From Physcomitrium patens (lineage: Eukaryota; Streptophyta; Bryopsida; Funariales; Funariaceae), in NCBI RefSeq assembly GCF_000002425.4, contig NC_037261.1, positions 9,600,701 to 9,664,700 on the forward strand: DNA of 64,000 nt. Direction: 5' to 3'. Position numbers and translations under genes: made by a program. A model generated the notes under the pieces. That model was not told the DNA's origin. It searched no databases and saw nothing but the letters and a program-made list of their open reading frames with translations. Positions 44,403 to 55,850 of this stretch are shown in pieces; position 1 is the stretch's first letter; every line of letters starts with the position of its first letter.

Positions 44403-45321
44403 TGTCGTATTGTAACACGATAGATATTAGACTTGATTTTCTATGTGTTTAAGAATTTTCAGATCAATCGAATGGTGCTAAAGAGAGATATTGGCTCTGG
44501 AAGATTGGCATCAAGATTGGAGGAGGCCGACCAATACCTGAGCACATTTTTGAGGTTATCGTCAATTTGGTAACTTCGATCCTTTTCAATTATTTTTTGA
44601 TTTTTTTTAACTTATTTTTTTAGAAGTGTGAAAAATTTGAATTAAGATCGATGGTTTATTCATTAGTTATTGAGGTTTAAATCTGTTGTAGGAATTACTA
44701 GGGTTTGGTTTAGAATTTAGGATTTGGATTAGGATTTGATTTAGGGTTTAGGGTTTGGTTTAGGATTTAGGATTTAGGATTTAGGATTTGGATTAGGATT
44801 TGATTTAGGGTTTAGAATTTGGTTTAGGATTTGGAATTTAGGATTTATTTAGGATTTAGGATTTGGTTAGGGTTTGGTTTAGGATTTAGTTAGGGTTTTA
44901 TTTAGGATTTAGGATTTGATTAGGATTTGATTTAGGATTTGGTTAGGATTTGATTTAAGGTTTATTTAGGATTTGATTTAGGATTTAGGATTTTATTAGG
45001 ATCTAAGATTCAATTAGTTTTGGCCTAAAGTTTGAATGAAGTTCAATAGGATTTTAACTAGAATTAAATTAAGATTGAATTGAGATGTATTTGAGTGATA
45101 TTTGTGATCCTTCTAATATTTCTTTAAGAATTCTTATTATTTGTTTGAAATTTCTTTGAGGTTTTTTTGAATTTGATTAAGCTTGCTTAGCATTATTATG
45201 GTCTAATTAGAGCATTGTTAGTATTCTATTAGAATTAGGATTTTGTTATTGCAATTTCCATTCTTCCTTCCACAGCCAGGTGCTCGGAGCATTCTCAAGC
45301 AAGTCTTCACATATTATGACA
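44403..45321 (+). repeat. H-family solo LTR in the C 3' LTR
   Basis: TGTCGTATTGTAACACGA to CACATATTATGACA, flanked by exact ATGT duplications (44399-44402 and 45322-45325). It is a shorter version of the LTR at 11052-12953. The middle part 44698-45010 is a TTTAGGATTTGG/TTTAGGGTTTGG array. Confidence 0.82.
44698..45010. repeat. Telomere-like array in the H LTR
   Basis: Dense TTTAGG words, several of them the exact plant telomere heptamer TTTAGGG, spaced by TTTGG or ATTTA. Same place in the LTR as at 11390-12030. Confidence 0.78.
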
Positions 45322-46227
45322 ATGTCTTTTTAATAAGTCTATAAATAGGTATACAAAGTTTTATAGAAAAATAAATTATGATTTTTGAGAAATAAAGATT
45401 TAAAAAAGGAGAAGAGGTCCTGCTATAAGCTTATAGGGAGAAGAATTGAGGCTATTGACATCAAGTAGTGACTTGGGCTTGTGGAGATGGATAGATAATG
45501 AGATGCTTGAGTGGTACTTAGGAGGTTTTAAGTTCGAGTCCTCATGGTGGTACATGGGAGGAGATGGAAAAAAAATATTCTCAAAAATCTTTGATTAATT
45601 TATTAAGGATATCTAGAGGATTGGCCTTACAATGCTTGCATTAGGGGATTAAGTTAGATGACAAGGGTACTTGTCACCTATGGACAGGAACAAAAAATCT
45701 CTTTTAATAGTAGCATGATGTATGATACCCACACCTTTTATATATTCATCTTCATGATAGATTGATATATAGCTTCTCCTAAAAAAAAAAGAAGTTATAA
45801 GTTAGTAGTAACTTAAAGTGAGATAGCATCAATCATCTAGAATTTTCAACATTAATTTTTTTTTTTTTCTTTCAAGACATATACATACTCAAATAAAAAT
45901 AGAAGTATTTAGAATTTAGGATTTGGGAGTAGGATTTAGGGTTTGAGAATAGGATTTAGGATTTAGAATTAAAAATTTTAGAATAAAGGGAGCAACCGTC
46001 TTAGGAGGGAGATATAAGGACTCTTCAAAGGAGTTTTGGCTTTCTTATATTTTATTTTTTAAATATTTAAAAGAAAGAATTTCTTGAAATGAGAGCAGTT
46101 GAATTTTATAAAGGATTTATATTTTATAAAGTGTTATGAATTTTCTATAGTTTCAATATAGTATAGCAATCAACAGCAATAAAAAATCCAGTGTTTTTTC
46201 AAGGCAACTCTCTCTCCACAATAGCGT

Positions 46228-47690
46228 TTGGTGACAGTTCAAGATTCAGGCTGACATAAAATATTCAAGATTTTTGTGCTCTATATATACAATCACGTCA
46301 TAAGAGGTGCATTCAAGAAAGTGGCACCATTCTCGAAAAGAGTCTATGATAACAAGCAGCACTTTATTATAGATTTTATAGTTAATTTTTACCGCTAAGA
46401 ATTTTCTAGAATAGAATAAAATTGGATGAAATTTTTTATCTTCTCCATGTTACAATAAGTCTGCTCCCAATACAAAGTCTAAAGAATCAATCTCCATAAA
46501 TCAAGGCTTATTAAAATCTAGATGAATCAAAATTGGAGCTGTTGTAAAAGTATCTTTTAAGCTTTAAAAAGCTTTCTCTGTATCAAGACTCCAGTCAAGC
46601 TTATCCTTGCATATTAATTATGTAAGTAAAGTAGCAATCTTGGAGTAATTTCTAACAAAAAACTTGTAGAAGTTTGCAAATCCAAGAAAGCATTAGACAT
46701 CACGTACAGTTTTTGGCTTTGCCCAATCGATGATTGTTTATACCTTCTTTGGATCTATAAAAAGGCCTTTGTTGGAAATAATATATCCAACAAATTTGAC
46801 TTGAGGTGCATAAAATACACACTTCTCTAGTTTTGCATATATTCCAACACTTCATAGTTTTTCCAGCACAAGACAGACATGTTTTTTGTGGTCTTCCAGA
46901 TTCTTGGACAAGATTAGAATATCATCCAAATAGTTCACAATAAAGTTGTTGAGATGCTCACAAAATATGTCATTCATTAAGTATTGGAATATGGCTGGAA
47001 TATTGGTAAGTTCAAAAGGCATGACATTGTATTCAAAATATCCATTCTTAGTGCAAAATACTATCTTTCATTCATCTCCTTCTTTAATGCATACCAAATT
47101 ATACATGCCTCGTAGATCAATCTTTGTAAAGATCTTTGCTTAGCTAAGTTGATCAAGAAGTCTGGATATCAATGGCAATGGATATCAATTCTTTACCAAA
47201 ATTTTATTAAGACTATAATAATTGACACATATTTATAAGGATCCATCTTTCTTCTTTTCAAATAGTATTGGAGCACTAGCTAGTGACTTAGAATGTTGAA
47301 TATAATTCTTAGCTAGATTTTCCTCAATATACTCTTTTAAAGTTGCAAGCTCATTTTGGGATAAATTATAGATGGATCCAAATGGTAGTTGAGTGCTTTT
47401 TTGAAAGTAAATTGTACAATTATAAGGATGATATTTTGACAAGATATCTGCATTTTTTTTTTCAAATACATCTGCAAAATCTTTATATGCTTTAGGAATT
47501 ATTGTTGTAGCAACCACAGATTTTGATTATGGATTTGAATAGACAGTGAATGTAGTACCTTGTTTGGCCACCTTCAGAATTGCTCTAGCTCTGATAAATA
47601 AATATTATGTAAATTTTGGCTTATCGGGTGTTAGAAGCTTTTTCATAGATCTAGGAGTTCTATAATCTACTAGAAAAAATTCTAAATTTT
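46228..47690 (-). pseudogene. D: RNase H and reverse transcriptase
   Basis: The minus strand matches B1 RT and RNase H. The peptide at 47233-47517 has YKDFADVFEKKNADILSKYH, GSIYNLSQNELATLKEYIEE and NYIQHSKSLASAPILFEKKK (RT start). The RT active site counterpart lies near 46935, and the RNase H start near 46460-46520. It is decayed. Confidence 0.7.
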
Positions 47691-49200
47691 GAGATACCTA
47701 ATCTATCCATGGATTGTATTTTTCAAGCCATGAGAATCTTAAAATGACTGAACTTGATGGTGATTTAATGACGTTGAATACTACTTCATTTCTATGGTTG
47801 TCAAAAGTTATTTCTAATAGAATCGTTTCATGAGTGATGACTCTAGAGAATAAAGGTCGACCATCTATTATTTCTACATGTACAACTTTGGATTTTCTGA
47901 CCATACAGATTTTGTGTGATCTAAAAAATTCTTTGTCAATAAAACATGGAGAGGCTTTTGAGTCAATTAATGCATGACACTCTAGTTTTGTGACTCCTAA
48001 CTATATAAGTATAGTAAAACAATGGAAAGAGCTAGTAGAGAATATATGATTTTTTTTGGTTTGTGATAGTAAAGAATTCAACCGCACAATTCCTATTGTG
48101 ATTGGACACCCTTTTTTTTTTGTAATACTTTTGATGATGAGGCTGTACTCTTCATTTGATATATATGTTGGCGTTACTCCAAAAAATTATTTACCTTGTG
48201 GTCAAATTTTCTATAATATAAGCATAAACTAAGTTCCGTTTGATGTTTTTTTTTCTTATCTAAAAAGATGTTTGAAGTAAACTGCATCAATTTGCATATC
48301 TTCTACTTATAAATACTCATTAGAATTAGATGGTGAAGAAGCTATAGAATAATTGGTATATACATGTGGCATAATTGAAGAATATTTATCTTGTGATTGT
48401 TGAAATAAATGATTATTGCACTTTATAGCTTGACTATGGCTTCATTGAATGTTAGAAGATCTAGCATAGACAACAATAAGTCTTTGACATTATCTCTTAA
48501 TCTCCAATGAAATTGGCTCATCAATGCATCTTCTCTAAAAATTTATATCACATGCTAATTGTTAAAAATCTAAAGCATACGTTGATGCAAAACATATTTT
48601 TTGTTAAAGGCTTTGAATTTTAATTGTTGAAGAATGAACCTTATCATGTTCATGAAATGCTTCTATAAATGCTACCAAAAATGCTTCAAAATTGTGCAAT
48701 ATAGAAGAATTCTTTTCAAATAATAGAGCAAATCAAGATAAAGCTTAACATGATAGCAATATTCCAAATAAACCAACACAAGATGCTTTAGTGGAATATT
48801 GTTGAGGTTGAAGCAAGGTGATTAGTCATACTTGGTTTACAAAGCGACAAATTTTTGAGTAAGTGCCATTGAACTTTTTTGGAGGGCTGATCCTTAGTTC
48901 TTTTGCTGTTATTACTATGAGATCATTGCCTTGAGAGGGATGCACCTCCCATGTTTGAAGCAGATATAGTCGTTTGAAAATTTGGAACCTCTATTGCAAT
49001 TTGATGTGATACTTAAGGTACTTTGGCTCCTTTTCTATTATGTATGGTCATATATAGTTCTTTATTCTACTTTGACAAAGTCTTTGTGTTGATTCTCAAT
49101 GCTTCACGAGCATCAATAATAGAATCTAATTTGATCTCTTTAGAATTTGTTATATTGACTTTTCCACCTTTTGCCAAAGAAAATTAGAGAAATACATGCT
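47691..49200 (-). pseudogene. D: gag and protease
   Basis: The peptide at 47698-47904 has SKVVHVEIIDGRPLFSRVIT and [16 protein letters not shown], as in the B protease C-terminal half. The active-site counterpart lies near 47960. 48060-49200 is collinear with the B gag, including the zinc-knuckle counterpart near 48200-48240. No long frame is left. Confidence 0.6.
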
Positions 49201-49386
49201 TTCAAAGAAAAAAACTTGATCTATGGTATAAAAAAAAAATAAAAATAAAAGAATATTAAAAAAAAGAACAATATTAGTCTAGAGGAAGGTAATCTGCAAC
49301 CTCTAAAAGGCTATAGTACTTTCAAGAAGAGAAAGAATCTACTCTCTATCAAGAAAGATCAAGCTCTTAATATTGCTTTATGGCAA
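49201..49386 (-). other. D: untranslated leader
   Basis: Same CTAGAGGAAGGTAATCTGC words as in the B1 leader, and no frame. AT-rich and partly simple sequence (49230-49270). Confidence 0.45.
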
Positions 49387-49395
49387 TCTTGATAA
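49387..49395 (-). promoter_or_regulatory. D: putative self-priming primer-binding site
   Basis: The minus strand TTATCAAGA is 2 bp from the LTR end. It is complementary, but for one G/A-type change, to CTTGACAA in the LTR (49513-49520), which lies 34-36 nt below the TATATATAC box (49548-49556). Confidence 0.5.
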
Positions 49396-49397
49396 AC

Positions 49398-49828
49398 TAT
49401 TAGGCACCATATACAAGTCAAAGATTTAAGACGAAGAAATAGAGTTAGCTTGATATTAGAACAACAATTGGATACAAGACAAGAAGGTCTTGACTAAACC
49501 ACAAAAAGTGAATTGTCAAGCTTTAGGATCTCTTCAGCCTTGATTCTTATATATACTAGGTCCTAGAAAGCTTCTTGAGAAATTTCTATGAAGCTTGGAA
49601 ACAAAGCAAGCCTAAGATCCTTCTTCGATAACTTCTTAAATCATCCAAAGTCTCTTAGAACCTTCTAGGATCTCCTTTGACTTTCTAAAACTTTCTTAGA
49701 ATCTATTGGAACCTTTTAGAACCTTCTTAGAATCCACTAGAATCTTTTTGAATCTTTTAGAACCTTCTCAAATCTTCTAGAACCTTCTAGATCTTATTGG
49801 AACCTTCTTCAATTGTATGTCAATGACA
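49398..49828 (-). repeat. D: 5' LTR
   Basis: 431 bp; minus-strand start TGTCATTGACATAC. U3 is almost wholly made of AGAACCTTCTAGAA-type words (49640-49815), with perfect heat-shock pentamer runs such as TTC-ta-GAA-cc-TTC at 49775-49787. ATGAT follows as target duplication. Confidence 0.7.
49774..49788 (-). promoter_or_regulatory. D: heat-shock element array
   Basis: TTC-ta-GAA-cc-TTC, three perfectly spaced pentamers; more occur at about 49660, 49720 and 49800. It lies upstream of the TATA box at 49548-49556. Confidence 0.55.
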
Positions 49829-49833
49829 ATGAT

Positions 49834-51100
49834 TTGTATATACTATGACTACACTCGAGGCGTCTTCTAAATAATGATGCTATTCTTGAAATGAATCCAT
49901 AATTGCAAAGAGTTTTTTATTGTGAATCTTATAATTAATCTTGGCTGTTAGAAATTTTTTGAATGAGAAGCTATTAGATGGAATTTGTCATCTACTTCCA
50001 TTTTTAATAATACTACATGTAAGGCATAGTCTGATGCACTTATTTTCATAAAAAATACCTTAGAAAAGTCAATATTATATAAAATTGGTATAAAAATAAA
50101 TTCTTTTTTTAAAGCATCAAACAATGCTTTAGCTTCTTTACTCGAGTCAAGTTTGTCTTTATAAGTGAAATGTATAAGTGGAGCTACAACTTAAAAAAAA
50201 TTCTTGATGAAGATCTGATAGTAATTCGTAAAGCATAAAAATTATTGTACATCTCTAAGTGTTATTGGAATCTTCCAATCCATGATAGTCTGGACCTTTC
50301 TTTAGATCCATCATTAGTTCTTTGTTGGAAATAATATATCCTAGAAAGTCAACTTGAGTAATGTGAAATATACACTTTTTCAACTTGACATATAATCTTG
50401 CATCTCTAAATTTTTGTAATACATGACAAATATGAACTTCATGCTTTTTTATATTCTTAGATTAAATTAAGAAGTTAAAATAATATACAATAAAATCATC
50501 ATGAAATTCATGAAAGACATCATTCATTAGATATTCAAATGCAATTGGTATATTTGTGAATCCAAAAGACATGACATTATATTCAAAATACTCATACTTA
50601 CTTTGATATGTAATTTTTTATTTATTTCTTTTTTTAATATATACTAAATTATATGGTCTTTATAGATTTACTTTTTTATAAATCTTTTCTTGATTTAACT
50701 GATCAAAAAGTCTTAAAATCAAGGATAGAAGATATCTATTCTTGATGGTGATCTTGTTGAATCCTTGATAATTCATATATATATTTGTAAAAATTTATCT
50801 TTTTTCTTTACAAATAAGATAGGAGCTCTGGTTGGATATTTAAAATGACGTATAAAATTTTTAGCCAAGTTCTCATCAATGTATTTTTTGAGTTCAGCCA
50901 ACTCATTTTGTGATAGGCTATAAATTGGTCCAAATGGTAGTTGAGCTCTTTTAAGAAGATCAATGGCACAATCATAAGGACAATACTCAAGAAGAATATT
51001 TGCATTCTTTTTTTCAAAAACATCTTAGAAAACTTTATACTAGCTAAGAATATGACTTGAAATCTTTTTACTATTAAAAATGAATATGGAATATAAAACA
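49834..51100 (-). pseudogene. E: RNase H and reverse transcriptase
   Basis: The minus-strand peptide at 50808-51101 includes LVLMIVPLIFLKELNYHLD-like decayed sequence collinear with the B RT start ([17 protein letters not shown] and NFIRHSKSS counterparts). 49834-50250 is collinear with RNase H. Heavily decayed. Confidence 0.55.
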
Positions 51101-52720
51101 AAAGATAACCCTTCTTTTACAACATGCATAAAAGTTCTTGTACCTACAAGTAAAGGTTTGGATGTACTAGACTTATGTATTTCTACTTGACTAATAAAAT
51201 TTTGAATTAAACTATTAAAAAATCAAGGTCATGAGAAATCCAATCTATATAAAAATTATATTTTTTTAATTAAGATAAATTTAATTTAATAACCAAATTT
51301 AACAAAAATCTTATTATATTAAATATAACTAGGTTATTATGATCTTTAATTATTACATTTAATTATTACATCTTATATGTAATATTTCTAAAAGATAGCA
51401 AACAATCATCTATGACTTCTATATGTACATATTTAATCTTTTTGACTAATAACATCTCTTTTTTTTCATAAAATAATTATCTATAAAACAAGTTAAGGCT
51501 CTTAAATCTAGCAAAGCTAAGACTTTGTGATTTTTTAGTCCTAAATAAATTTCTATTATAAAACAAGATGAAGGGTATGATGAGAGAATATAACTTTTAC
51601 TAAGAATTATGCAAGATTCCTATCACATGGTTCTTATTGTAGCTGAAAAAACTTATTTTTTCACACATTATCTTCTTTGGTAACCATGCTTTTTATTTTG
51701 TGGTTGCATTGTTTCTTTGGACAATATTGAGTAGTGTATTTAGCTTTTCTATTATATAAGTATAAGTGTTCTTGATGCCATTAAGTCTTTTCCTACTCCG
51801 TAAAGAATTTAAAACATATTGTATCAATTTGCATTGGTTTTGGCCTTCATAAATGAGTTTTTGAAAACTTGAGAGCTATTGTCATCATTTGATTTATTCT
51901 TCTTTAGCTAAGTCTTTGTTCTTGATTTCTTTCAAATAATTAATTGTTGCATACAATAGCTTGAATAATAAATTAGTCAAAAGATTCTGCCTTTGGTATT
52001 GTCACTAATAAACCTTTCATATTATTCTACAATGCATATCAAAATTGATTGATAAGGGCTTTGTCATTCTAATCCACGTCACAAGAAAGGTTTTGGAATT
52101 TAGCAGCATATATGATGGCTGACTCAGATCCTTGTCATAAAGATAAGAGCTTGATTTCTACTATTATTTTTTGATCACTTTTTTCAAATGTGGCTCTAAA
52201 TACTTTTAAGAGTAAATTCAAATCATAAAAGAATTATAAATCATTTTCCATTATAGATGCAAATTAAGAGAGAACACTTCTTAATAAAAGTATACTTATC
52301 AATCCGACTTGAATAAATTGATCAGGATATTAGAATTAATGCAATCTTAGATAGAGCTTAACTTATTACAAAAATCCTTAAAGTTTTGATCTTGTTCTAT
52401 CAAACTTCTAGAGCATACTAATCCTTGTCCATGTCATACTTATAAAAGCAAAACTTCTTGGATTTAGTTGTGAGGTGAATCTATTTACTTCTTTCAACTG
52501 TACAACTTCTTGCTATAGACTTTGAACTTCTTCCATAGGTGTGGGAATTATACCTCCATAATTGATGTTAGAAATATGTGAAATTTTTATTCTTAAAGTA
52601 TTGACAAGTTCATAAAGATCTGTAATAGTTACAAATCTATTCTCACTTCCAGTGAGAGTAGCATCTATAATCTTTTCTTTTATAGACAACTCAAAAAAAT
52701 TCAAAAAATTAAATTAAAGG
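51101..52720 (-). pseudogene. E: gag and protease
   Basis: Only DNA-level collinearity with the B and D gag and protease remains, such as the protease DSGA counterpart near 51505-51530 and the gag FYWDLRDDVKDLL counterpart near 52020. The open frame at 52513-52704 (MNFFELSIKEKIIDATLTGS) sits at the place of the gag start. Confidence 0.45.
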
Positions 52721-52916
52721 AGAGTAATCTACAATCTCTAATATTAAATGAAAATTTCTATAGAAAAAGATAATCCACTATTTTTAAGGAAAAGATTAGT
52801 GTTTAAAAATTAGATTATTTATTTAAAGGTAGATAGTCTGTAAACTTTAAAATACAACAATAGAAGTAGAATAATCCACTTATTTCTAAAAAAAGATAAA
52901 AATAGTAAATTAGCAC
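52721..52916 (-). other. E: untranslated leader
   Basis: Same repeated AGGAGAGTAATCTACAATC-type words as in the B and D leaders, with no frame. Confidence 0.4.
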
Positions 52917-52925
52917 TCTTGTCAA
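52917..52925 (-). promoter_or_regulatory. E: putative self-priming primer-binding site
   Basis: The minus strand TTGACAAGA starts 2 bp from the LTR end. The LTR segment at 53093-53101 has TTAACAAGA on the plus strand, so it is complementary at 8 of 9 positions. It lies about 34 nt below the TATA box (53129-53135). Both members differ from the B pair in the same places. Confidence 0.5.
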
Positions 52926-52927
52926 AC

Positions 52928-53459
52928 TATCAAAGACTTGAATCTTGAAAAAAAAAATCTTCAATACACTCTTATGACACTGAAAAGAACTAAAAAGTCA
53001 CTCAAAGAAGATATATTATTGAACAAGAATGGATATTTCCAAAAACAAAAAGACTTAAAAGTCTTGAAATGAGATTAAGAATTAAAAAATTGTTAACAAG
53101 AATAAAGAAGGCTTCACTCTTGCTTCCATATATACTCTTAACTAGGAGCTATATGGCAATGTTCTACAAGACCTCTAAAACATGTTGACTTTGCAAGACA
53201 TGTATCTTAATTTGCAAGATAAGTTTTTTGTATGTATGCCACCTAGTTAGCTATTAACACATGGTTAACTTGTTGACCAAGTGTATATCATAAGCCTATC
53301 AATCAACTATAAATATATGTTAAGTCAAAGTAACATCTATGAAGCTTCTAGAAAGCTTTTCTAAAAGGTATTATGAGATTAATCTACTTTTATTTATTTT
53401 TATTTATTTCTACCTAATCATATAGGTATTTACTAGTATACATATGTATATTCATGACA
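52928..53459 (-). repeat. E: 5' LTR
   Basis: 532 bp on the minus strand from TGTCATGAATATACATATG to TTTGATA. It contains GAA-gc-TTC-ta-GAA at 53341-53353 and the TATATATGG box. It is the mirror image of the plus-strand LTR at 1216-1765. Confidence 0.65.
53341..53353 (-). promoter_or_regulatory. E: heat-shock element
   Basis: GAA-gc-TTC-ta-GAA, three perfectly spaced pentamers in the E LTR, upstream of the TATA box. Similar motifs are at 1306-1319 and around 53935-53953 in the related LTRs. Confidence 0.5.
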
Positions 53460-53835
53460 TTCTCAAAACCTTAAAAAAAAATCTATTTGTCTTCAAATAG
53501 ATGGTAAGACATAATATGTTTGATATCATGATCTTACAAGGGACACTCATTATTTGGTGATTTTATTAGAGGTTAGAATAATTTTTGATGATATAAAAAA
53601 AATTTATTTGAAAGAAGTTATAAAGGTTTCAATAATGATCAAATAACATGGGGATCTTTTTTCCTTGAAATAAGATATTATTGATGGTTAAAAAGACCTA
53701 TCAATTAATTTTGAAAGGAATGTTGATCAAAATATGTGATAATAATTTTTTGTTGTATCTTAGACTTCATTGATATGTAATTACAATTCTTTATGGAACT
53801 TATCCCTGTAAAGGAGGATTATATCACAAATATAT
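53460..53835 (+). pseudogene. E-family element: accessory-frame remnant, plus strand
   Basis: Inverse of 2192-2486 in order: TGATATCATGATCTTACAAGG, GTTATAAAGGTTTCAATAATGATCAAATAA, then GGAACTTATCCCTGTAAAGGAGG and an (AT)n run. It is the 3' internal end of another, plus-strand E-family copy, possibly the one whose 5' LTR is at 1216-1765, which would make E itself a guest. Confidence 0.45.
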
Positions 53836-54163
53836 ATATATATATATATATATATCTAGTCTAACAATTATTTAGGTAATATGAATAAATAAAAATAAAT
53901 AAAAATAAATTAATTTCATAATATCTTCTTGAAAAGCTTTCTAGAAGGTTCATAGATACAGTTTCACCTTTATACATCTAAATATGTGACAAGTAGATTA
54001 GAAACTTGACTAACAAGTTAACCATAAGTTACACATATTAATAGCTTGTGGTACAAACTAACAATATGACAAACATATAAAAAAATTGCCTTTCAAGTTA
54101 AGACATGTATCTCATAAATTAGAAATGTATTATAGGTTCTATAGAATATCACCATATTATTGT
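53836..54163 (+). repeat. E-family 3' LTR, incomplete
   Basis: After (AT)n at 53829-53855 comes AATAAATTAATTTCATAATATC, TTC-ta-GAA-gg-TTC, and words seen in the LTR at 1216-1765 (ACAAGTTAACCATAAGTTAC, CAAGTTAAGACATGTATC). It is cut at right by an A-type LTR start. Confidence 0.5.
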
Positions 54164-54800
54164 ATTATAACACAAATATATGGCAAAAATATAATCAAAA
54201 ATTAATTAATATCTAATCATCTTGATTCAATAATAATTCAAGATATTTAAACATAGGTTTTATTAAAGTCTCTTAGTTTATTTTATTATTTTAATAGCTA
54301 ATAGATTAAATTTTGGTTAGTAATTTTATCTTTTAGGCTATAGAAATTCTTTTATTGCCTTAAAAAGGCCATAAATTTTTTAAAAAAAATAGAATAAAAG
54401 AAATATATAATTAATATGATTGATACTAGGATTAAGATGAAAGTAGAATCAAGTTCAAAATTCTTAGAATAAGTTGGATTGATATCCAAGGATCGACCAT
54501 TTGTGGAATAAGGTCAAAATCAAACTTCTAACCACCAAAATGGCTGCTAGACGTAAAGTATGGAAAGACTCGAAAATTAGCAACTAGAATTAAAGAGCTA
54601 GTTTTAAGCTTATTTCAAAGGCATAAAGCTTGTTTTCTTAGAATTTGGAATTACATTAAAATTATTATTTAAAATTAAGATTTATATTAATGAATTTCAA
54701 TTTATTAATTCAAAATAAAGAAACACGTAAAACTGAATTTGCTAAAGAATTCAATTCAATATGATGCTACAATGTCATATTTTATTTTAAGGACTTATCT
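54164..54800 (+). repeat. A-like LTR, 5' part, plus orientation
   Basis: TATTGTATTATAACACAAATATATGG is a decayed form of the A3 start TGTTGTGTTGTAACACAAG. Further on ATTAAAGAGCTAGTTTTAAGC and CATAAAGCTTGTTTTCTTAG match A3 at 36600-36650. Right limit unclear. Confidence 0.45.
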
Positions 54801-55121
54801 TTACCATGGTGGAACCTAACTTCCTCACTTTTAGCCTTGCCAATTCCTTGAAGAAGTAAGTTGAGTTGTATTTTTTTCTTATTAAATATAAAATATTGTT
54901 ACTTTAAAATTAAATAAAAAATTAAAAAAAAAAAAAAAAATCTTTGTTGATTTATACATTTCACTTTCAACTTTGGTATTTTTTCTTATAAAATTCAATA
55001 AATTCTTCTAATATATTATTATATAATATTACATTTTCAGAGTAGAAAGAATTTCAAGAAAGCACTCGACTCTTAGCTGTTACTAATTGCTCAATCAAGT
55101 CTTGAGATAAGAAAGACCAAG

Positions 55122-55153
<32 letters not shown>

Positions 55154-55850
55154 TTTTAGGAGCAATTATACCAATCATGTAAGTCTTAAGTACCCAAAAA
55201 TATCCAAATTCTAAATAAAAATTCTAAATAAAAATTCTAAATCCTTATATATCCTTATAGGAAATTATTTCTAAACTTCAACAACTTATATCTCTCAATC
55301 GGATTATTCAAATACACTCAAATTATACATGAAGTTATGATGTACTTTTAACAACTACCTCTACAAATTTCAACTATAGATTCATAGCGGATCTTAAGAT
55401 ATCACTGAAATCCTAATTTTAGCTTTAAATCCTAGTTTTTATATACCCATGTTTAATTTTCTTTATATCTCACAAATTAAGGACTCAAATGCCACAAAAT
55501 TTGTATGTAGCCTGCTGAATGACTATTGGATATAGCCTTCGACCTATAGGGATAAAGTTCCTTACTTTTTGCTTTCATCCAACGATGCCTTGATTTCATT
55601 CCTTTCCATAAGCCTCTTAGTAGTTTAGATTTTCATCCTTAGACTTCTATCTTTTTTTAAAGCTCTATACTAAACATCTAAATCTTATATAATTTAAATA
55701 CTATAAAAAAATAGATAAAATTAAAAACAAAGTTTCTTATATCCACTTTCTTTAAATTAATTATTAACCATTCTAACACACAATAAGACTTATTAATATA
55801 AAATATATTTTAATTAATATTTATGTGCTATAAGCACTTACAGTACGACA
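54801..55850 (-). repeat. F: 3' LTR, left limit unclear
   Basis: The minus strand starts TGTCGTACTGTAAGTGC at 55850, preceded by the A-type internal end GAGATGGA. The interior resembles the solo LTR at 2487-3413 (shared TATATCTCTC/AACTCCAAATT-type words). It includes (AT)n at 55122-55151 and a poly-A run near 54925. The first 100-300 bp may be other sequence. Confidence 0.45.

Larger units (their letters stand above)
7593..46223 (+). mobile_element. C: Ty3/gypsy element of the A superlineage, in D
   Basis: The 5' LTR is 7593-8793 and the 3' LTR 44095-46223, which itself contains a solo LTR. Internal sequence lies at 8794-11051, 12954-15575 and 43753-44094. The encoded order gag, protease, RT, integrase and the peptides match A1/A2 at moderate identity. 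There are many breaks. C was later hit by a solo-forming H element (11052-12953), by B1 (target CATGC at 15571-15575 and 43753-43757), and by another H element in its 3' LTR. Confidence 0.8.
44095..46223 (+). repeat. C: 3' LTR, containing a solo LTR
   Basis: Begins TGTCATGTCACG and ends TCTCCACAATA. 44095-44398 and 45326-46223 are collinear with the 5' LTR 7593-8793. The solo LTR at 44403-45321 is inserted between. GCGT follows as the presumed target duplication. Confidence 0.78.
5130..49828 (-). mobile_element. D: Ty3/gypsy chromovirus inserted in E
   Basis: The 5' LTR is 49398-49828 and the 3' LTR 5130-5478. The internal region lies at 46228-49397 (leader, gag, protease, RT, RNase H) and 5479-7588 (integrase, chromodomain, accessory frame, polypurine tract). 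C is inserted between the two parts. The target duplication in E is GTGAT/ATGAT. Layout and similarity follow B. It is broken throughout (tens of breaks), older than B and younger than E judging by divergence and AT content. Confidence 0.75.
2172..53459 (-). mobile_element. E: oldest traceable Ty3/gypsy chromovirus, host of the nest
   Basis: On the minus strand, the 5' LTR is at right (52928-53459), followed leftwards by gag, protease, RT and RNase H (49834-52720), then the D insertion. After D come the integrase, chromodomain and tail (2192-5124). Only about 20 bp of the 3' LTR remain at 2172-2191. Order and protein similarity follow B2. The element is heavily broken (many tens of breaks) and extremely AT-rich. 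D sits in it between GTGAT (5125-5129) and ATGAT (49829-49833), a 5-bp target duplication with one difference. It is the outermost element of the nest that I can follow. Confidence 0.7.

Noticed and set aside
53829-53855. (AT)n run, also at 55122-55151, as a regulatory or structural site
   Set aside because: Ordinary microsatellites in decayed LTR sequence; nothing else supports a function.
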